NCBI RefSeq assembly: GCF_020217485.1
Contig: NZ_JAEKMI010000002.1
Location: forward strand, 209,956 to 273,955
DNA length: 64,000 nt
Direction of reading: 5' to 3'
Origin: Mycobacterium sp. WUMAC-067
Lineage (GTDB): Bacteria; Actinomycetota; Actinomycetes; Mycobacteriales; Mycobacteriaceae
Shown here: piece by piece, positions 27,488-35,669 of the stretch
Layout: the number at the start of each line of letters is the position of its first letter
Numbering within the stretch: the first letter of the stretch is position 1
The notes under the pieces: model-generated
Told to the model about the DNA's origin: nothing
The model's input: only the letters and a program-made list of their open reading frames with translations
The model's database searches: none
Position numbers and translations under genes: made by a program

Positions 27488-27525
27488 GGCGATCTCCTTG
27501 CAAAGATTCTGAATTCTCACTGCCC

Positions 27526-27540
27526 GGTAACGACGTTACC
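27526..27540. promoter_or_regulatory. 15-bp palindrome GGTAACGACGTTACC, candidate operator
   Basis: GGTAAC and GTTACC flank GAC, a perfect 6-3-6 inverted repeat, 39 bp upstream of the amidohydrolase start and 29 bp downstream of the TetR-hotdog stop. Its size fits a TetR-type dimer site. The TetR-hotdog regulator next door is the obvious candidate binder. A GGTTACC half-site also occurs at 28647-28653 upstream of that regulator's own gene. Confidence 0.55.
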
Positions 27541-27568
27541 ACTCCTGGGCAACGAGGTATACCCGCGC

Positions 27569-28600
27569 CTACCCGTCCGCCTGCGGCCCGATGGTCGGCG
27601 TTGTGCCGTTGATGATGGCGAAGTTCACGGTGGCGGTGGCGAGCAGTTCGTCGTCGCCGTCCCCGAAGATGTCCACCTGCATCACCATCGCCCGCCGTCC
27701 GGATCGCAACACCTTGGGCACCGCGAACGCCGCGCCCTGCCGGACGGGTCGCAGGTAGCGGACAAACAGATCCGAGGTCGTCATCGTGGTGCCGGGCTCC
27801 AAATACTCCAGCCCGAATTGCCCGCCCGCCACGTCCACCAGCGTCGCGATCAGGCCCCCCTGCAGGGCGCCGGACGTGTTGACCACCTGCGGGCTGACCG
27901 GCATGGTCATGGCGAATTCACCGTTGCGGCTTCCCGGGCGCATGCCGATCTGAGCGAACAGCTCGGCCAGCGACGGGACCGTCGACTCTTCGTCGGTTTC
28001 GCGGATGCCGAGGGCGCGGCTGCAGAAGTCGTAGAGGTGGCCGGTATCGACGGGTGCGCCGTTCAATTCCGAACCCAGCCAATGCAATCGCTGCGCGCCC
28101 ATCACCGTCTGCATGACGATGGCGGCCGACGCGCCGACGTCCAATCCGGGGTTGAAGACCCCTTCGGTGATGCCCTGCCCGACGATGTCGCGAATCAGCC
28201 GGTGCAACGGTGAGAGCACGCGGGCGTAATCGCGGGGACGGGTCTCGGCCAGGTGCTGGTTGTACAGGGTCAGCGCCCGATTCAGGCTGTCCTGGGTGCT
28301 CGATTCCGGTTGCTGGCTGAGCCGGTCGATCAGCAATTTCAAGGCCGAGGTGCTGTCCAGCCCGTCGGTCTCAGCGCGCCACGCCTGCACCGATTGGGCG
28401 ATGGTTCGGTCGAACAGCGCCAGCAGCAGTTCGTCCTTGCTGGCGAAGTGTTGGTAGAAGGCCCGCAGCGAAGTCTTGGAGCGTGCCACGACCTCCTGCA
28501 CGGTGAAGTCGGTGCGTCCCGTTTCCCCCAGAATCGCGACGGCGGTCTTGATGAAGCGGTCGCCGCGCGTCACTTCGGCTTCCTCATTAGGGGCGGTCAT
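27569..28600 (-). CDS. TetR repressor fused to a PaaI-like hotdog domain
   Basis: A 343-residue two-domain protein. Residues about 11-200 are a TetR repressor: an HTH with DFTVQEVVARSKTSLRAFYQHFASKDELLLALF, then a helical core. Residues about 210-335 are a PaaI-type hotdog domain (MTMPVSPQVVNTSGALQGGLIATLVDVAGG, SDLFVRYLRPVRQGA, LLATATVNFAIING). In the hotdog active site Asn241 and Asp256 are kept, but the HGG motif reads QGG (Gln247). The domain may hydrolyse slowly or simply bind acyl-CoA. The fusion suggests a repressor that senses, and possibly destroys, its acyl-CoA inducer. It is transcribed before the amidohydrolase gene, with a palindrome between them. Confidence 0.88.
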   Translation of the reverse strand: MTAPNEEAEVTRGDRFIKTAVAILGETGRTDFTVQEVVARSKTSLRAFYQHFASKDELLLALFDRTIAQSVQAWRAETDGLDSTSALKLLIDRLSQQPESSTQDSLNRALTLYNQHLAETRPRDYARVLSPLHRLIRDIVGQGITEGVFNPGLDVGASAAIVMQTVMGAQRLHWLGSELNGAPVDTGHLYDFCSRALGIRETDEESTVPSLAELFAQIGMRPGSRNGEFAMTMPVSPQVVNTSGALQGGLIATLVDVAGGQFGLEYLEPGTTMTTSDLFVRYLRPVRQGAAFAVPKVLRSGRRAMVMQVDIFGDGDDELLATATVNFAIINGTTPTIGPQADG

Positions 28601-28846
28601 CGGCGCTGGTCCCTTCCGTGGCGCAATCCTTGCGCTCCGAGAATGAGGTTACCGCGCTTCGTGGCGTGTCCGCGATGCCCAGGACCGGCCGCCGTCCCCC
28701 CTGGTGACGGCGCACCGCCCCGCCGCACGCAAATCGACCGGGCCGACCCCCATTTTCACGGTGCGTTTGTTGACGTCACATTTGATTTTGCTGTCATTGA
28801 AATTCTCGATGCGGCCGAATATGCCCGCTGACCAACGGTCCGACGC
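28601..28846. other. Intergenic region upstream of the TetR-hotdog gene
   Basis: This 246-bp gap contains the promoter for the TetR-hotdog gene and the 3' side of the FadD gene. A GGTTACC half-site is at 28647-28653. An AT-richer tract spans about 28745-28815. No gene was recognised. Confidence 0.45.
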
Positions 28847-30355
28847 TCAGCCGCCGCGGGCCTCGATCATCGCCGAGCGGTTCACCTTGGTGGCTGCGGT
28901 GCGCGGTATCGCGTCGACGAATTCGACCGTCTTGGGCGCCTTGTAGGGCGCAAGGCGGCTCTTGGCGTACTCGATCACGTCCCGTTCGGTGAGGGGCTCG
29001 GCGCCGTCGGCGTCGGCGCGCTGGATCACCGCGTGCACGCGGCGCCCCCACTGCGGATCGGCAAGGCCGATCACGACGACGTCGGCGATTCCGGGGTGGC
29101 CGGCCAGCGCCGACTCGACTTCGGCCGGAAAGACATTGGCGCCGCCGCTGACGATCATGTCCACACGGCGGTCCACGATGTAGAGAAAGCCGTCCTCGTC
29201 GAGGTGGCCCATGTCCCCGGCGGAGCGGAAGCCGTCCTCCGTCGACGGAAGCGGGGGCGCCCCACCCAGGTAGCGGTACCCCGCGCTCATCGGCGCTCGC
29301 AGGTACACGTCCCCGTCCTCGCCGGGTCCCAGCGGCCGCTTCTCGGCGTCCAGAATGCGGATCTCGGTGTCCCGGAAACCGCGACCCACGCTGCCCGGGT
29401 GGGCAAGCCACTCGTCGCCGCGCAGCGCTGTGAGCCCCAGGTTTTCGGTCATGCCGTACGCCGTCACGATCTGCTCCGGGCTGAGCAGTTCGAACCAGGT
29501 GTGCAGCAGCGACGGCGGCATCACCGCGGCGCCCTGCAGGATGAACACGATGCTGGACAGGTCGCGCTCCCGGACGTCGGGCCGGGCCGCGATGCGCGCC
29601 AGCATGGTGGGCGTCGCGGTGAAATTGGTGATCCGGAAGCGCTCGATTACGTCGAGAGCCAATGCGGCGTCGAACTTTTCGAGTATCACCAGATGGTCGC
29701 CCGCCAGCAGCATGAGGAAGGTGGCGAAGCCGTTGGTGTGATACATCGGCGCGGGCACCATGATCGTCTGTGGCTGGGAAACCGGTGTCCAGTTCGACAG
29801 GAACGGTTCGCCCTGCTGGGGGACCCACAGCGACGGCGCCAGGTTCAGGATCACCTTGGGCACGCCGGTGGAACCGCTGCTGCAGATTCCGTTGGCGGTG
29901 GGGGAGACGGCCACCGGCAGGGGACCGTCGGACTCGCCGGCCGCGCGGGTGTCGAGTTCCCAGCGGCTCTTTTCGTCGACGACGACGACGGGATCGATCA
30001 CCTCGCGTACCCGGTCGCGCTCCCACTCGGGAAGATCCCAGTGCATGGGCACCGGAACCGCGCCGATCTTCCAGCACCCCAGCGTCGCCAGCACAAGATG
30101 CGCGGAGTTCGGGATGGCAAGGGCCACAAGGGAACCGGTCGCGGCCCCGTTGGCGGCAAGGGCCCGACCCCACTGGTTGGCGCGGGCGTCGAGCTCGCCG
30201 AATGTCAGCGTATGCGCGGTGCCGTCGAGCGCCACGATCGTGACGCCGGTATCGTCCGGACGTTGTTCGGCGAGCTCTTGCAGCTTGGTTCCGAACGGAA
30301 CTCCGTCCGCGAACGGGTTTTCCGCCGCGTCGGCCGCGACGGGTTCGCTACTCAC
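28847..30355 (-). CDS. Acyl-CoA synthetase (FadD-type)
   Basis: A 502-residue AMP-forming CoA ligase. The P-loop is GICSSGSTGVPKV (about 155-167), a diverged but complete version with Ser for the usual Tyr-Thr. Downstream are YGMTENLG, the RSAGDMGHLDEDGFLYIVDRRVDMIVSGG hinge and the catalytic Lys in PRTAATKVNRSAM. The start is GTG at 30355. It is the last gene of a minus-strand run that begins at 34729 with four acyl-CoA dehydrogenases. It would activate the acid that these dehydrogenases then desaturate. Substrate class unknown. Confidence 0.9.
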   Translation of the reverse strand: MSSEPVAADAAENPFADGVPFGTKLQELAEQRPDDTGVTIVALDGTAHTLTFGELDARANQWGRALAANGAATGSLVALAIPNSAHLVLATLGCWKIGAVPVPMHWDLPEWERDRVREVIDPVVVVDEKSRWELDTRAAGESDGPLPVAVSPTANGICSSGSTGVPKVILNLAPSLWVPQQGEPFLSNWTPVSQPQTIMVPAPMYHTNGFATFLMLLAGDHLVILEKFDAALALDVIERFRITNFTATPTMLARIAARPDVRERDLSSIVFILQGAAVMPPSLLHTWFELLSPEQIVTAYGMTENLGLTALRGDEWLAHPGSVGRGFRDTEIRILDAEKRPLGPGEDGDVYLRAPMSAGYRYLGGAPPLPSTEDGFRSAGDMGHLDEDGFLYIVDRRVDMIVSGGANVFPAEVESALAGHPGIADVVVIGLADPQWGRRVHAVIQRADADGAEPLTERDVIEYAKSRLAPYKAPKTVEFVDAIPRTAATKVNRSAMIEARGG

Positions 30356-30389
30356 CTGCGCCGTTCCTCCTCAATCATCGTGCGGCGGC

Positions 30390-31325
30390 TCACGCGGATA
30401 CCGGCTCGCTGAACAGCGTCTCCAGCGACCCGTCCGACACGCTGGGGATCAGGCGCAGGGCGAGTTCCTCGGTGCCCAGCGGCAACCGGATCAGCGGCTG
30501 GGTGTGCCGGTCGAGCACGCTGACGTCGGACTCGTCGCAGAAACCCAGGGCTCCGAGTAACTGGTGCGACGTGCGCATCACCTGCCGCGCGGTGTCGGCG
30601 GCTTTGAGCCGAAGGACCAGGGCGTCGGCCGAATGGATCTGCGACGGCAGCGATTCGGGTCGGCAGATCGTATATTTCGCGAGTTCGTGCAGCCCGCGCA
30701 CCGCGACGGCGGCGTCCGCGACGGCAAACCTGACGGCCTGAAAGTCCGCGAGCGGCTTGCCGAACTGAATCCGGGCGCGCACGTGTTCGGTGACAATCTG
30801 CAACGACTGCTGCACCGCTCCCAGAATCCGCCATGATCCCAGCACGAGATGAAGATTAACGTCGGCGGCTCCGACGCTTCCCTCGGGTGCGCCCAGGGTG
30901 GCCGGAACCAGGAACGGCCCCAGCTTGGCGCCGGTCCGCGCCGCCGGCTGCGGCCGGTACCGGTTGCCGTCCAGGTCCGCGGCGATCCAGTCGCCGGCCA
31001 GATCTCCGTGGTCGATGCGCGGGGCCTTCGGATTCACCAGGGCCAGGCGCGCGCCGTCGATCGACAGCAGCTCCTCCACCAGTGGATAGGGCAGCACTGT
31101 GGCGCCGGCGGCCTGGCACAGCACCGCGGCAGCCAGCAGATCGTCCGGGGCCGAGCGCACGTCGAGGTCGAACGCGCCCACCTCGTTCAACGCGGCGCGC
31201 GCCGCGTCGCGGACGGTGTCGTCGGCCTCGGCGCGCAGCGCGGCCGGCGGTCCACCCAATCGGGTTAGTCGCTTGCCCGCGACCGCGGCGAAATCGCTGA
31301 TGTCTTGTGGCAGATCGGTTTTCAT
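30390..31325 (-). CDS. Short acyl-CoA dehydrogenase-like subunit
   Basis: A 311-residue protein that keeps mainly the C-terminal acyl-CoA dehydrogenase helical domain (RIQFGKPLADFQAVRFAVADAAVAVRGL) with a reduced N-terminal and middle domain. At 311 residues it is clearly shorter than the usual 380-400. Such short partners occur in mycobacterial FadE heterotetramers, where the second subunit supplies complementary residues. The start at 31325 overlaps the upstream gene as ATGA, and the longer open frame upstream is inside that gene. Probably works with the product of 31322-32479. Confidence 0.8.
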   Translation of the reverse strand: MKTDLPQDISDFAAVAGKRLTRLGGPPAALRAEADDTVRDAARAALNEVGAFDLDVRSAPDDLLAAAVLCQAAGATVLPYPLVEELLSIDGARLALVNPKAPRIDHGDLAGDWIAADLDGNRYRPQPAARTGAKLGPFLVPATLGAPEGSVGAADVNLHLVLGSWRILGAVQQSLQIVTEHVRARIQFGKPLADFQAVRFAVADAAVAVRGLHELAKYTICRPESLPSQIHSADALVLRLKAADTARQVMRTSHQLLGALGFCDESDVSVLDRHTQPLIRLPLGTEELALRLIPSVSDGSLETLFSEPVSA

Positions 31326-32479
31326 CGACTTCCTCCCAACACGTCCCGTGCCACCAGCATCTTCTGCACTTCGATGGTGCCCGATGCCACGGTGGCCGCC
31401 TGTGCGTAACGCCAATGGTCTTCGATCGCCCCGTGCAGTGGCGCGGAGCTGCCGCTGTCCAGCGCCGTGGGGCCCAGCACGTCGAACAGCAGCTCGGCGA
31501 CCTGCTGATCGAGGGTCGTCGTGACGATGCGGGCGGCGCTGGCGGCCGCGCCCGCCGCCGGATCGTCCTGCAGTGACACGGCGCGATAGGCCAGCAGCCG
31601 GGCGACGCGCAGGTCGACGAGCGCCCGCACCCACCGGGTGCGAATCGTCTCGGGCAGCTCGTCCCATTCGTCGCCGAGCCGGCTGCGCATCCGTTCGAGC
31701 AGCGACTCGCACCGCGCGTACCGGGCGATGCCCACCCGCTCGAAGGCCAGCGCTTCGCGCATCACCCGCCACCCGTCACCGACCTCACCGAGCACGTCGC
31801 CGGGAAACGCCTGCACGTCGTCGAGGAACATCTCGTTGAGGTGGTGCGGCCCCAGCATCGACGGGATCGGCCGGACGGTGAAACCGGGGCGGTCCATCGG
31901 GATCAGAAACAGGGTGAGCCGCTGGTGTTTTGGGGCGTCTGGGTCGGTGCACGCCGCCAGCACGCACCAAGAAGCCATCAGCGCATAGGACGTCCACACC
32001 TTCTGGCCGGTGATGCGCCAACCGTCGCCGTCGGGAACGGCGCGGGTGCGCAACGACACCAGGTCGGTGCCGGCCTCGGGCTCCGAAAAGCCTTGGCACC
32101 AGATGACGTCCCCGGCGGCGATGGCCGCCAGGTGCTTGGCTTTCTGTTCCTCGGTCCCGTAGCGCATCAGCGCCGGACCGACCCAGTTGATCCCCATGTA
32201 CTGCGGACCGCGGGGCTCATGTTGGGCCCACATCTCCTCGCGCAGCACCGTCTGCTGCCAGACCGAACCACCGCCGCCGCCATGCTCTTTCGGCCACGCC
32301 AGCGCGAGCAGTCCCTCGGTGGCCAGTAGTTTGCAGAACGTCTCGGTGGTGGCGAGGTCCTGCGGGTTTTCGGTGCACGCGCCGAGGAAGTCGGCGGGGA
32401 TGTGGTTGGCTACCAGCTCGCGCAGGTGGCTTCGCAGTTGTCCGGCGTCGTCGCCGAGGTCGTAGTCCATCGTGGTCAT
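31322..32479 (-). CDS. Acyl-CoA dehydrogenase (FadE-type)
   Basis: A 385-residue acyl-CoA dehydrogenase. Present are LLALAWPKEHGGGGGSVWQQ, the middle-domain substrate/FAD segment GFSEPEAGTDLVSLRTRAVPDGDGWRITGQKVWTSYA, and a C-terminal ATVASGTIEVQKMLVARDVLG. The start is the ATG at 32479, overlapping the upstream stop as ATGA; the open frame extends to 32635 inside the neighbour. The short partner follows with another 4-bp overlap, which points to a heteromeric enzyme. Electrons would go to ETF, not encoded here. Confidence 0.88.
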   Translation of the reverse strand: MTTMDYDLGDDAGQLRSHLRELVANHIPADFLGACTENPQDLATTETFCKLLATEGLLALAWPKEHGGGGGSVWQQTVLREEMWAQHEPRGPQYMGINWVGPALMRYGTEEQKAKHLAAIAAGDVIWCQGFSEPEAGTDLVSLRTRAVPDGDGWRITGQKVWTSYALMASWCVLAACTDPDAPKHQRLTLFLIPMDRPGFTVRPIPSMLGPHHLNEMFLDDVQAFPGDVLGEVGDGWRVMREALAFERVGIARYARCESLLERMRSRLGDEWDELPETIRTRWVRALVDLRVARLLAYRAVSLQDDPAAGAAASAARIVTTTLDQQVAELLFDVLGPTALDSGSSAPLHGAIEDHWRYAQAATVASGTIEVQKMLVARDVLGGSR

Positions 32480-33585
32480 CCCTTCGGCAGTCCGAGCAGC
32501 CGCTCGGCGATGATGTTGCGCTGCACCTCCGACGTGCCGCCGTAGATGGTCGCGGCCAGCGCGTCCTGACGTTCGAACAGCAGGTCCGGGTCGGCGGCCG
32601 ACTCCGGGCCCGCCGTGGCCGCGCCCAGTTCCCAAACACGCTGCAACGTAAGCGATCCGAGCAGCTTCATGGTGTCGGCTTCCGGGCTGGGCCGCCCGGC
32701 CAGTTCGTTGCCCAGCGCGCGATATCCGGTGGCCCGCAAGGCTTCGGCGTCGGCGAGCAGCGAGCCGAGCTCGGCGTAGACGTCGTGGCCCAGGCCCGTG
32801 CCGGAGCGAACCGCGTCGAGCCCGCGTTTGATCTCGACCCAGTTCATGATCCAGATCATCTGGCGTTCATGCTGCAGCGACGACAGGGCGACATTCCAGC
32901 CGCCGTTGAGCGGCCCCAGCAGATTGTCGGCCGGCACCTCGACGTCGTCGAGGAAGACCTCGCAGAATGTTTCGTCGGAGATCGAGGCCATGCGGATGGG
33001 CTCGATCCTGACGCCGGGCGCGTGCAGGTCCAAAATGAGGCACGAAATGCCGCGGTGTTTCGGCGCATCGGGATCCGTGCGCGCATACAGGGTGCACCAC
33101 CGCGACTCGTGGGCCTGGGTGGTCCAGATCTTGTGACCGTTGACCCGGAACACGTCTCCATCAGGGCCACAGCGTTCGGCGCGGGTGCGCAGTCCGGCGA
33201 AATCGGACCCGGCCTCGGGTTCGGACATGCCCAGCGCCCACCACTCGTCACCGCGTAACAGCGGAACGAGCAGCCGCTCGACCTGGGCGGCGGTGCCGAA
33301 CTGACGAATGCCGGGCGCGGCGACGTTGGGGCCGGCGATGTTGGGCAGTTTGGGCGCAGAGCGCAGCGCGGCCTCGAGCCGGACCTCCATGGCGTCGCGC
33401 AAGCCCAGGGACCGGCCGCCGTGCTCGCGAGGCCAGGTCGGCTGGATCCACCCGGCCTCGAAGGCGGCCCGTTGGTAGTCGCGCCGCAGGCCCAGGTCCC
33501 ACCGGTACTGCCGGTACTTCTCGTAGTAGTCGTCGGGCAGAAACTCCGTCAGCCACCGACCGAATTCCTCAACGACGATGCTCAT
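32476..33585 (-). CDS. Acyl-CoA dehydrogenase (FadE-type)
   Basis: A 369-residue acyl-CoA dehydrogenase with AGWIQPTWPREHGGRSLGLRDAMEV near the N-terminus, GMSEPEAGSDFAGLRTRAERCGPDGDVFRVNGHKIWTTQA in the middle domain and YGGTSEVQRNIIAERLLGLPKG at the C-terminus. The start is placed at ATG 33585, with AGGAGG 10 bases upstream; a GTG at 33591 is also possible. It is separated from the next upstream dehydrogenase gene by 73 bp containing a dispersed 27-bp repeat. Likely pairs with the product of 33659-34729. Confidence 0.88.
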   Translation of the reverse strand: MSIVVEEFGRWLTEFLPDDYYEKYRQYRWDLGLRRDYQRAAFEAGWIQPTWPREHGGRSLGLRDAMEVRLEAALRSAPKLPNIAGPNVAAPGIRQFGTAAQVERLLVPLLRGDEWWALGMSEPEAGSDFAGLRTRAERCGPDGDVFRVNGHKIWTTQAHESRWCTLYARTDPDAPKHRGISCLILDLHAPGVRIEPIRMASISDETFCEVFLDDVEVPADNLLGPLNGGWNVALSSLQHERQMIWIMNWVEIKRGLDAVRSGTGLGHDVYAELGSLLADAEALRATGYRALGNELAGRPSPEADTMKLLGSLTLQRVWELGAATAGPESAADPDLLFERQDALAATIYGGTSEVQRNIIAERLLGLPKG

Positions 33586-33609
33586 CGGCACCGCTCCTCC
33601 TCATCGCTG

Positions 33610-33636
33610 CGTCCCCCGCAAGCGGGAGGTGCCCCC
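33610..33636. repeat. 27-bp dispersed repeat, copy 2
   Basis: Identical over 27 bases to 12155-12181. It lies in the 73-bp gap between two acyl-CoA dehydrogenase genes of the same operon, upstream of the ribosome site of the second. Its small CCCGC-AA-GCGGG hairpin may affect the transcript. Confidence 0.75.
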
Positions 33637-33658
33637 GCTGCATCGTCGCCGGTGCGGC

Positions 33659-34729
33659 TCACGCGGCGCCTCCGCAGAATCGGCGGCCCACCTCGTGATA
33701 GAGCGCGCGACTGTCGCCCAGCAGCGCGGCGCCCTGCCAAGCGCGCCTGACATAGAGGTGCACGTCGTGTTCCCAGGTCTGTCCGAGCGCGCCGTGCACC
33801 TGGACCGCGGTGCGCGCGCACGCGGCGGCCGCGTCACCGGCCGCCGCTTTCGCGAGGGCGGCGGAGGTCCACGCATCGCCGGGCGTCGCGGCCGGGTCGG
33901 AAAGGCGCGCCGCGGCCGCATAGGTGAGACTGCGGGCGCGTTCCAGGCCGACGTAGTTGTCGGCCAGCGCGTGCTTGATTCCCTGGAATGCGCCGATCGG
34001 TTGGCCGAACTGGCGCCGCGACTTCGCGTGCTCGACGGAGCGGTGCAACGCGGCGCTCGCCACGCCGACCAGGTCGGCGGCGCAGGCCACCCACGGCGCC
34101 GTCAGCGCCGATTCGACGTCGACGCTCGCGGCGGCCGCGGGCACGGCGTCGATGTCGACCGCAGCCAATGGCTGGGCGGGGTCGGTGGGTTCAGCCGCCG
34201 GCACCACGGTGACACCGTCGCCGCCACGGACGACCGCCGCCACGGTGTCACCGGCGTCGTCGCGGGCGAGGGTGACGACCAGCTCGGCGCGCGACAGGTG
34301 GGGGACCGCGACGGCGCGGCCGCGCATCCGCCCGTCACGCAGTGTCATCGGCGCGCCGGGCAGTCGCGACCCGGGTGCGTGGACGGCCAACGTGGCCACG
34401 GCGCCACCGGCGATGTCGGCCAGGACGGAGTCGAGGCCGGCGGCCCGCAGCACGCCCGCGGCCAGACCGACGCTGCTCAGCAACGGGATTGGCGCGAGCG
34501 CGGCACCGCATTCCTCGAGCACCACGGCCAGCTCGACCGGCCCGTAGTCGGTTGCTTGGGGGGCGGCGAGTTCGGTCCAGCCGAGGTCGACGACCGTCTT
34601 CCACAGGGCGCGCCAGCGCTCCGGATCGGTGATCGCTTGACGCGCGGCCTCAGGCGGGCACTCCGTACGTAATATGTCGCGTACGGCGTCGCGCAGCGAC
34701 AACTGTTCCGAGTTCAGCCCTACATCCAT
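33659..34729 (-). CDS. Acyl-CoA dehydrogenase-like subunit (FadE-type)
   Basis: A 356-residue acyl-CoA dehydrogenase of the variable-partner type. It has the N-terminal helical domain (LSLRDAVRDILRTECPPEAARQAITD), a reduced middle domain, and the C-terminal SRRQFGQPIGAFQGIKHALADNYVGLERARSL and VQVHGALGQTWEHDVHLYVRRAW. The VHGALG loop corresponds to the HGGxG contact of the partner subunit type. It is the first gene of the 34729-28847 operon. Its ATG lies only 8 bp from the recurrent AT-rich motif at 34737, so that site must overlap its promoter or leader. Confidence 0.86.
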   Translation of the reverse strand: MDVGLNSEQLSLRDAVRDILRTECPPEAARQAITDPERWRALWKTVVDLGWTELAAPQATDYGPVELAVVLEECGAALAPIPLLSSVGLAAGVLRAAGLDSVLADIAGGAVATLAVHAPGSRLPGAPMTLRDGRMRGRAVAVPHLSRAELVVTLARDDAGDTVAAVVRGGDGVTVVPAAEPTDPAQPLAAVDIDAVPAAAASVDVESALTAPWVACAADLVGVASAALHRSVEHAKSRRQFGQPIGAFQGIKHALADNYVGLERARSLTYAAAARLSDPAATPGDAWTSAALAKAAAGDAAAACARTAVQVHGALGQTWEHDVHLYVRRAWQGAALLGDSRALYHEVGRRFCGGAA

Positions 34730-34733
34730 AAGA

Positions 34734-34759
34734 CCTCTAACATAGTAAAGATAATAAAC
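34734..34759. promoter_or_regulatory. Recurrent AT-rich motif, site B
   Basis: CTAACATAGTAAAGATAA (34737-34754) lies in the 76-bp gap between the divergent acyl-CoA dehydrogenase and LLM genes. It differs from site D (41361) at three positions over 18. On the minus strand it contains TACTAT, a possible -10 for the dehydrogenase operon. An operator role, a promoter role or both are possible. Confidence 0.6.
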
Positions 34760-34805
34760 TAGCCCGGCCGGTGCAATCGCACCGAATCACACGCATAGGT
34801 GGCGC

Positions 34806-35666
34806 ATGGTCGAGTGGTATCTGTTCCTGCCGCAGGTCCGGTTGTCGGCGGCCGACATCGCGGAGCGGGCGCGCCACGCCGAGGCCAGTGGTTTCGACGG
34901 CATCGCGTTCATCGATCACCTCGAGGCGCCCGGGCTGCCCGACGAAAGCATCTGGGAGGCAATGGGGATCGCCACCTGGGTGGCCGCCAAGACCGAACGG
35001 CTGCGGATCGGTCATCTGGTGCTCTGCGACGCGTTCCGCCACCCCGCGGTGCTCGCCAAACAGGCCGTCACCCTCTCGGAGGCGTCCGGCGGCCGATTCG
35101 AGCTCGGCCTGGGGTCGGGGTCGTGGCCCGCGGAGTTCGCCAGATTCGATGTCGGCCAGCAGGATCCGAAAGCACGGGTCGCTCAACTCGACCGCCACCT
35201 GAAGCTGCTCAGGCAGTACTGGGGCGACGGGATGGGGGAGGGCGAGTCGGCGCCGCAGGCGCCGCGACGGTCGCACCCGATACCGCTGGTCCTGGGTGGC
35301 AGCGGTCCCCGGATGATGGAACTCGTTCGCAGATACGCGGATTGGTGGAATCTGCCGGCGCATCAGCTCGACAAGCTGCCGAAACTGGCCGGGGCCGCGG
35401 GAACCGCCCGGTTGTCGACCCAGCAGATGGTGGGCTTTGTTCGGTCGGGAACCGATCCCGATGCCGTGCGCGAGGTGAGCACCCGCCGATTCGGCAACCT
35501 GGGATCCGGACTGATCTGCGGGGCTGCCGACGAGCTGTTCGGGCACTTCACCGGACTGGCCGGCCAGGGGGTCGAGCGGTTCTATGTCTGGTTCGCCGAC
35601 TTCGCCGCACCGGACTCCCTGCACGAGTTCGGCGAATCGGTGATCAAGCCCTTTCCGGCGCCGTAG
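34806..35666 (+). CDS. LLM-class F420-dependent oxidoreductase
   Basis: A 286-residue luciferase-like TIM-barrel protein. Diagnostic stretches are ARHAEASGFDGIAFIDHLEAPG, TERLRIGHLVLCDAFRHPAVLAKQAVTLSEASGGRFELGLGSGS and PIPLVLGGSGPRMMELVRRYADWWN. These match short mycobacterial F420-dependent dehydrogenases. It stands alone on the plus strand, divergent from the four-dehydrogenase operon through motif site B and convergent with an SDR gene 3 bp after its stop. A hydride-transfer role in the same pathway is inferred from the shared control region. Confidence 0.85.
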   Translation: MVEWYLFLPQVRLSAADIAERARHAEASGFDGIAFIDHLEAPGLPDESIWEAMGIATWVAAKTERLRIGHLVLCDAFRHPAVLAKQAVTLSEASGGRFELGLGSGSWPAEFARFDVGQQDPKARVAQLDRHLKLLRQYWGDGMGEGESAPQAPRRSHPIPLVLGGSGPRMMELVRRYADWWNLPAHQLDKLPKLAGAAGTARLSTQQMVGFVRSGTDPDAVREVSTRRFGNLGSGLICGAADELFGHFTGLAGQGVERFYVWFADFAAPDSLHEFGESVIKPFPAP

Positions 35667-35669
35667 GCG

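Noticed and set aside
26423..28213. A 596-codon plus-strand frame opposite the amidohydrolase and TetR-hotdog genes
   Set aside because: It crosses an intergenic operator and two convincing minus-strand genes; composition is that of a shadow frame.
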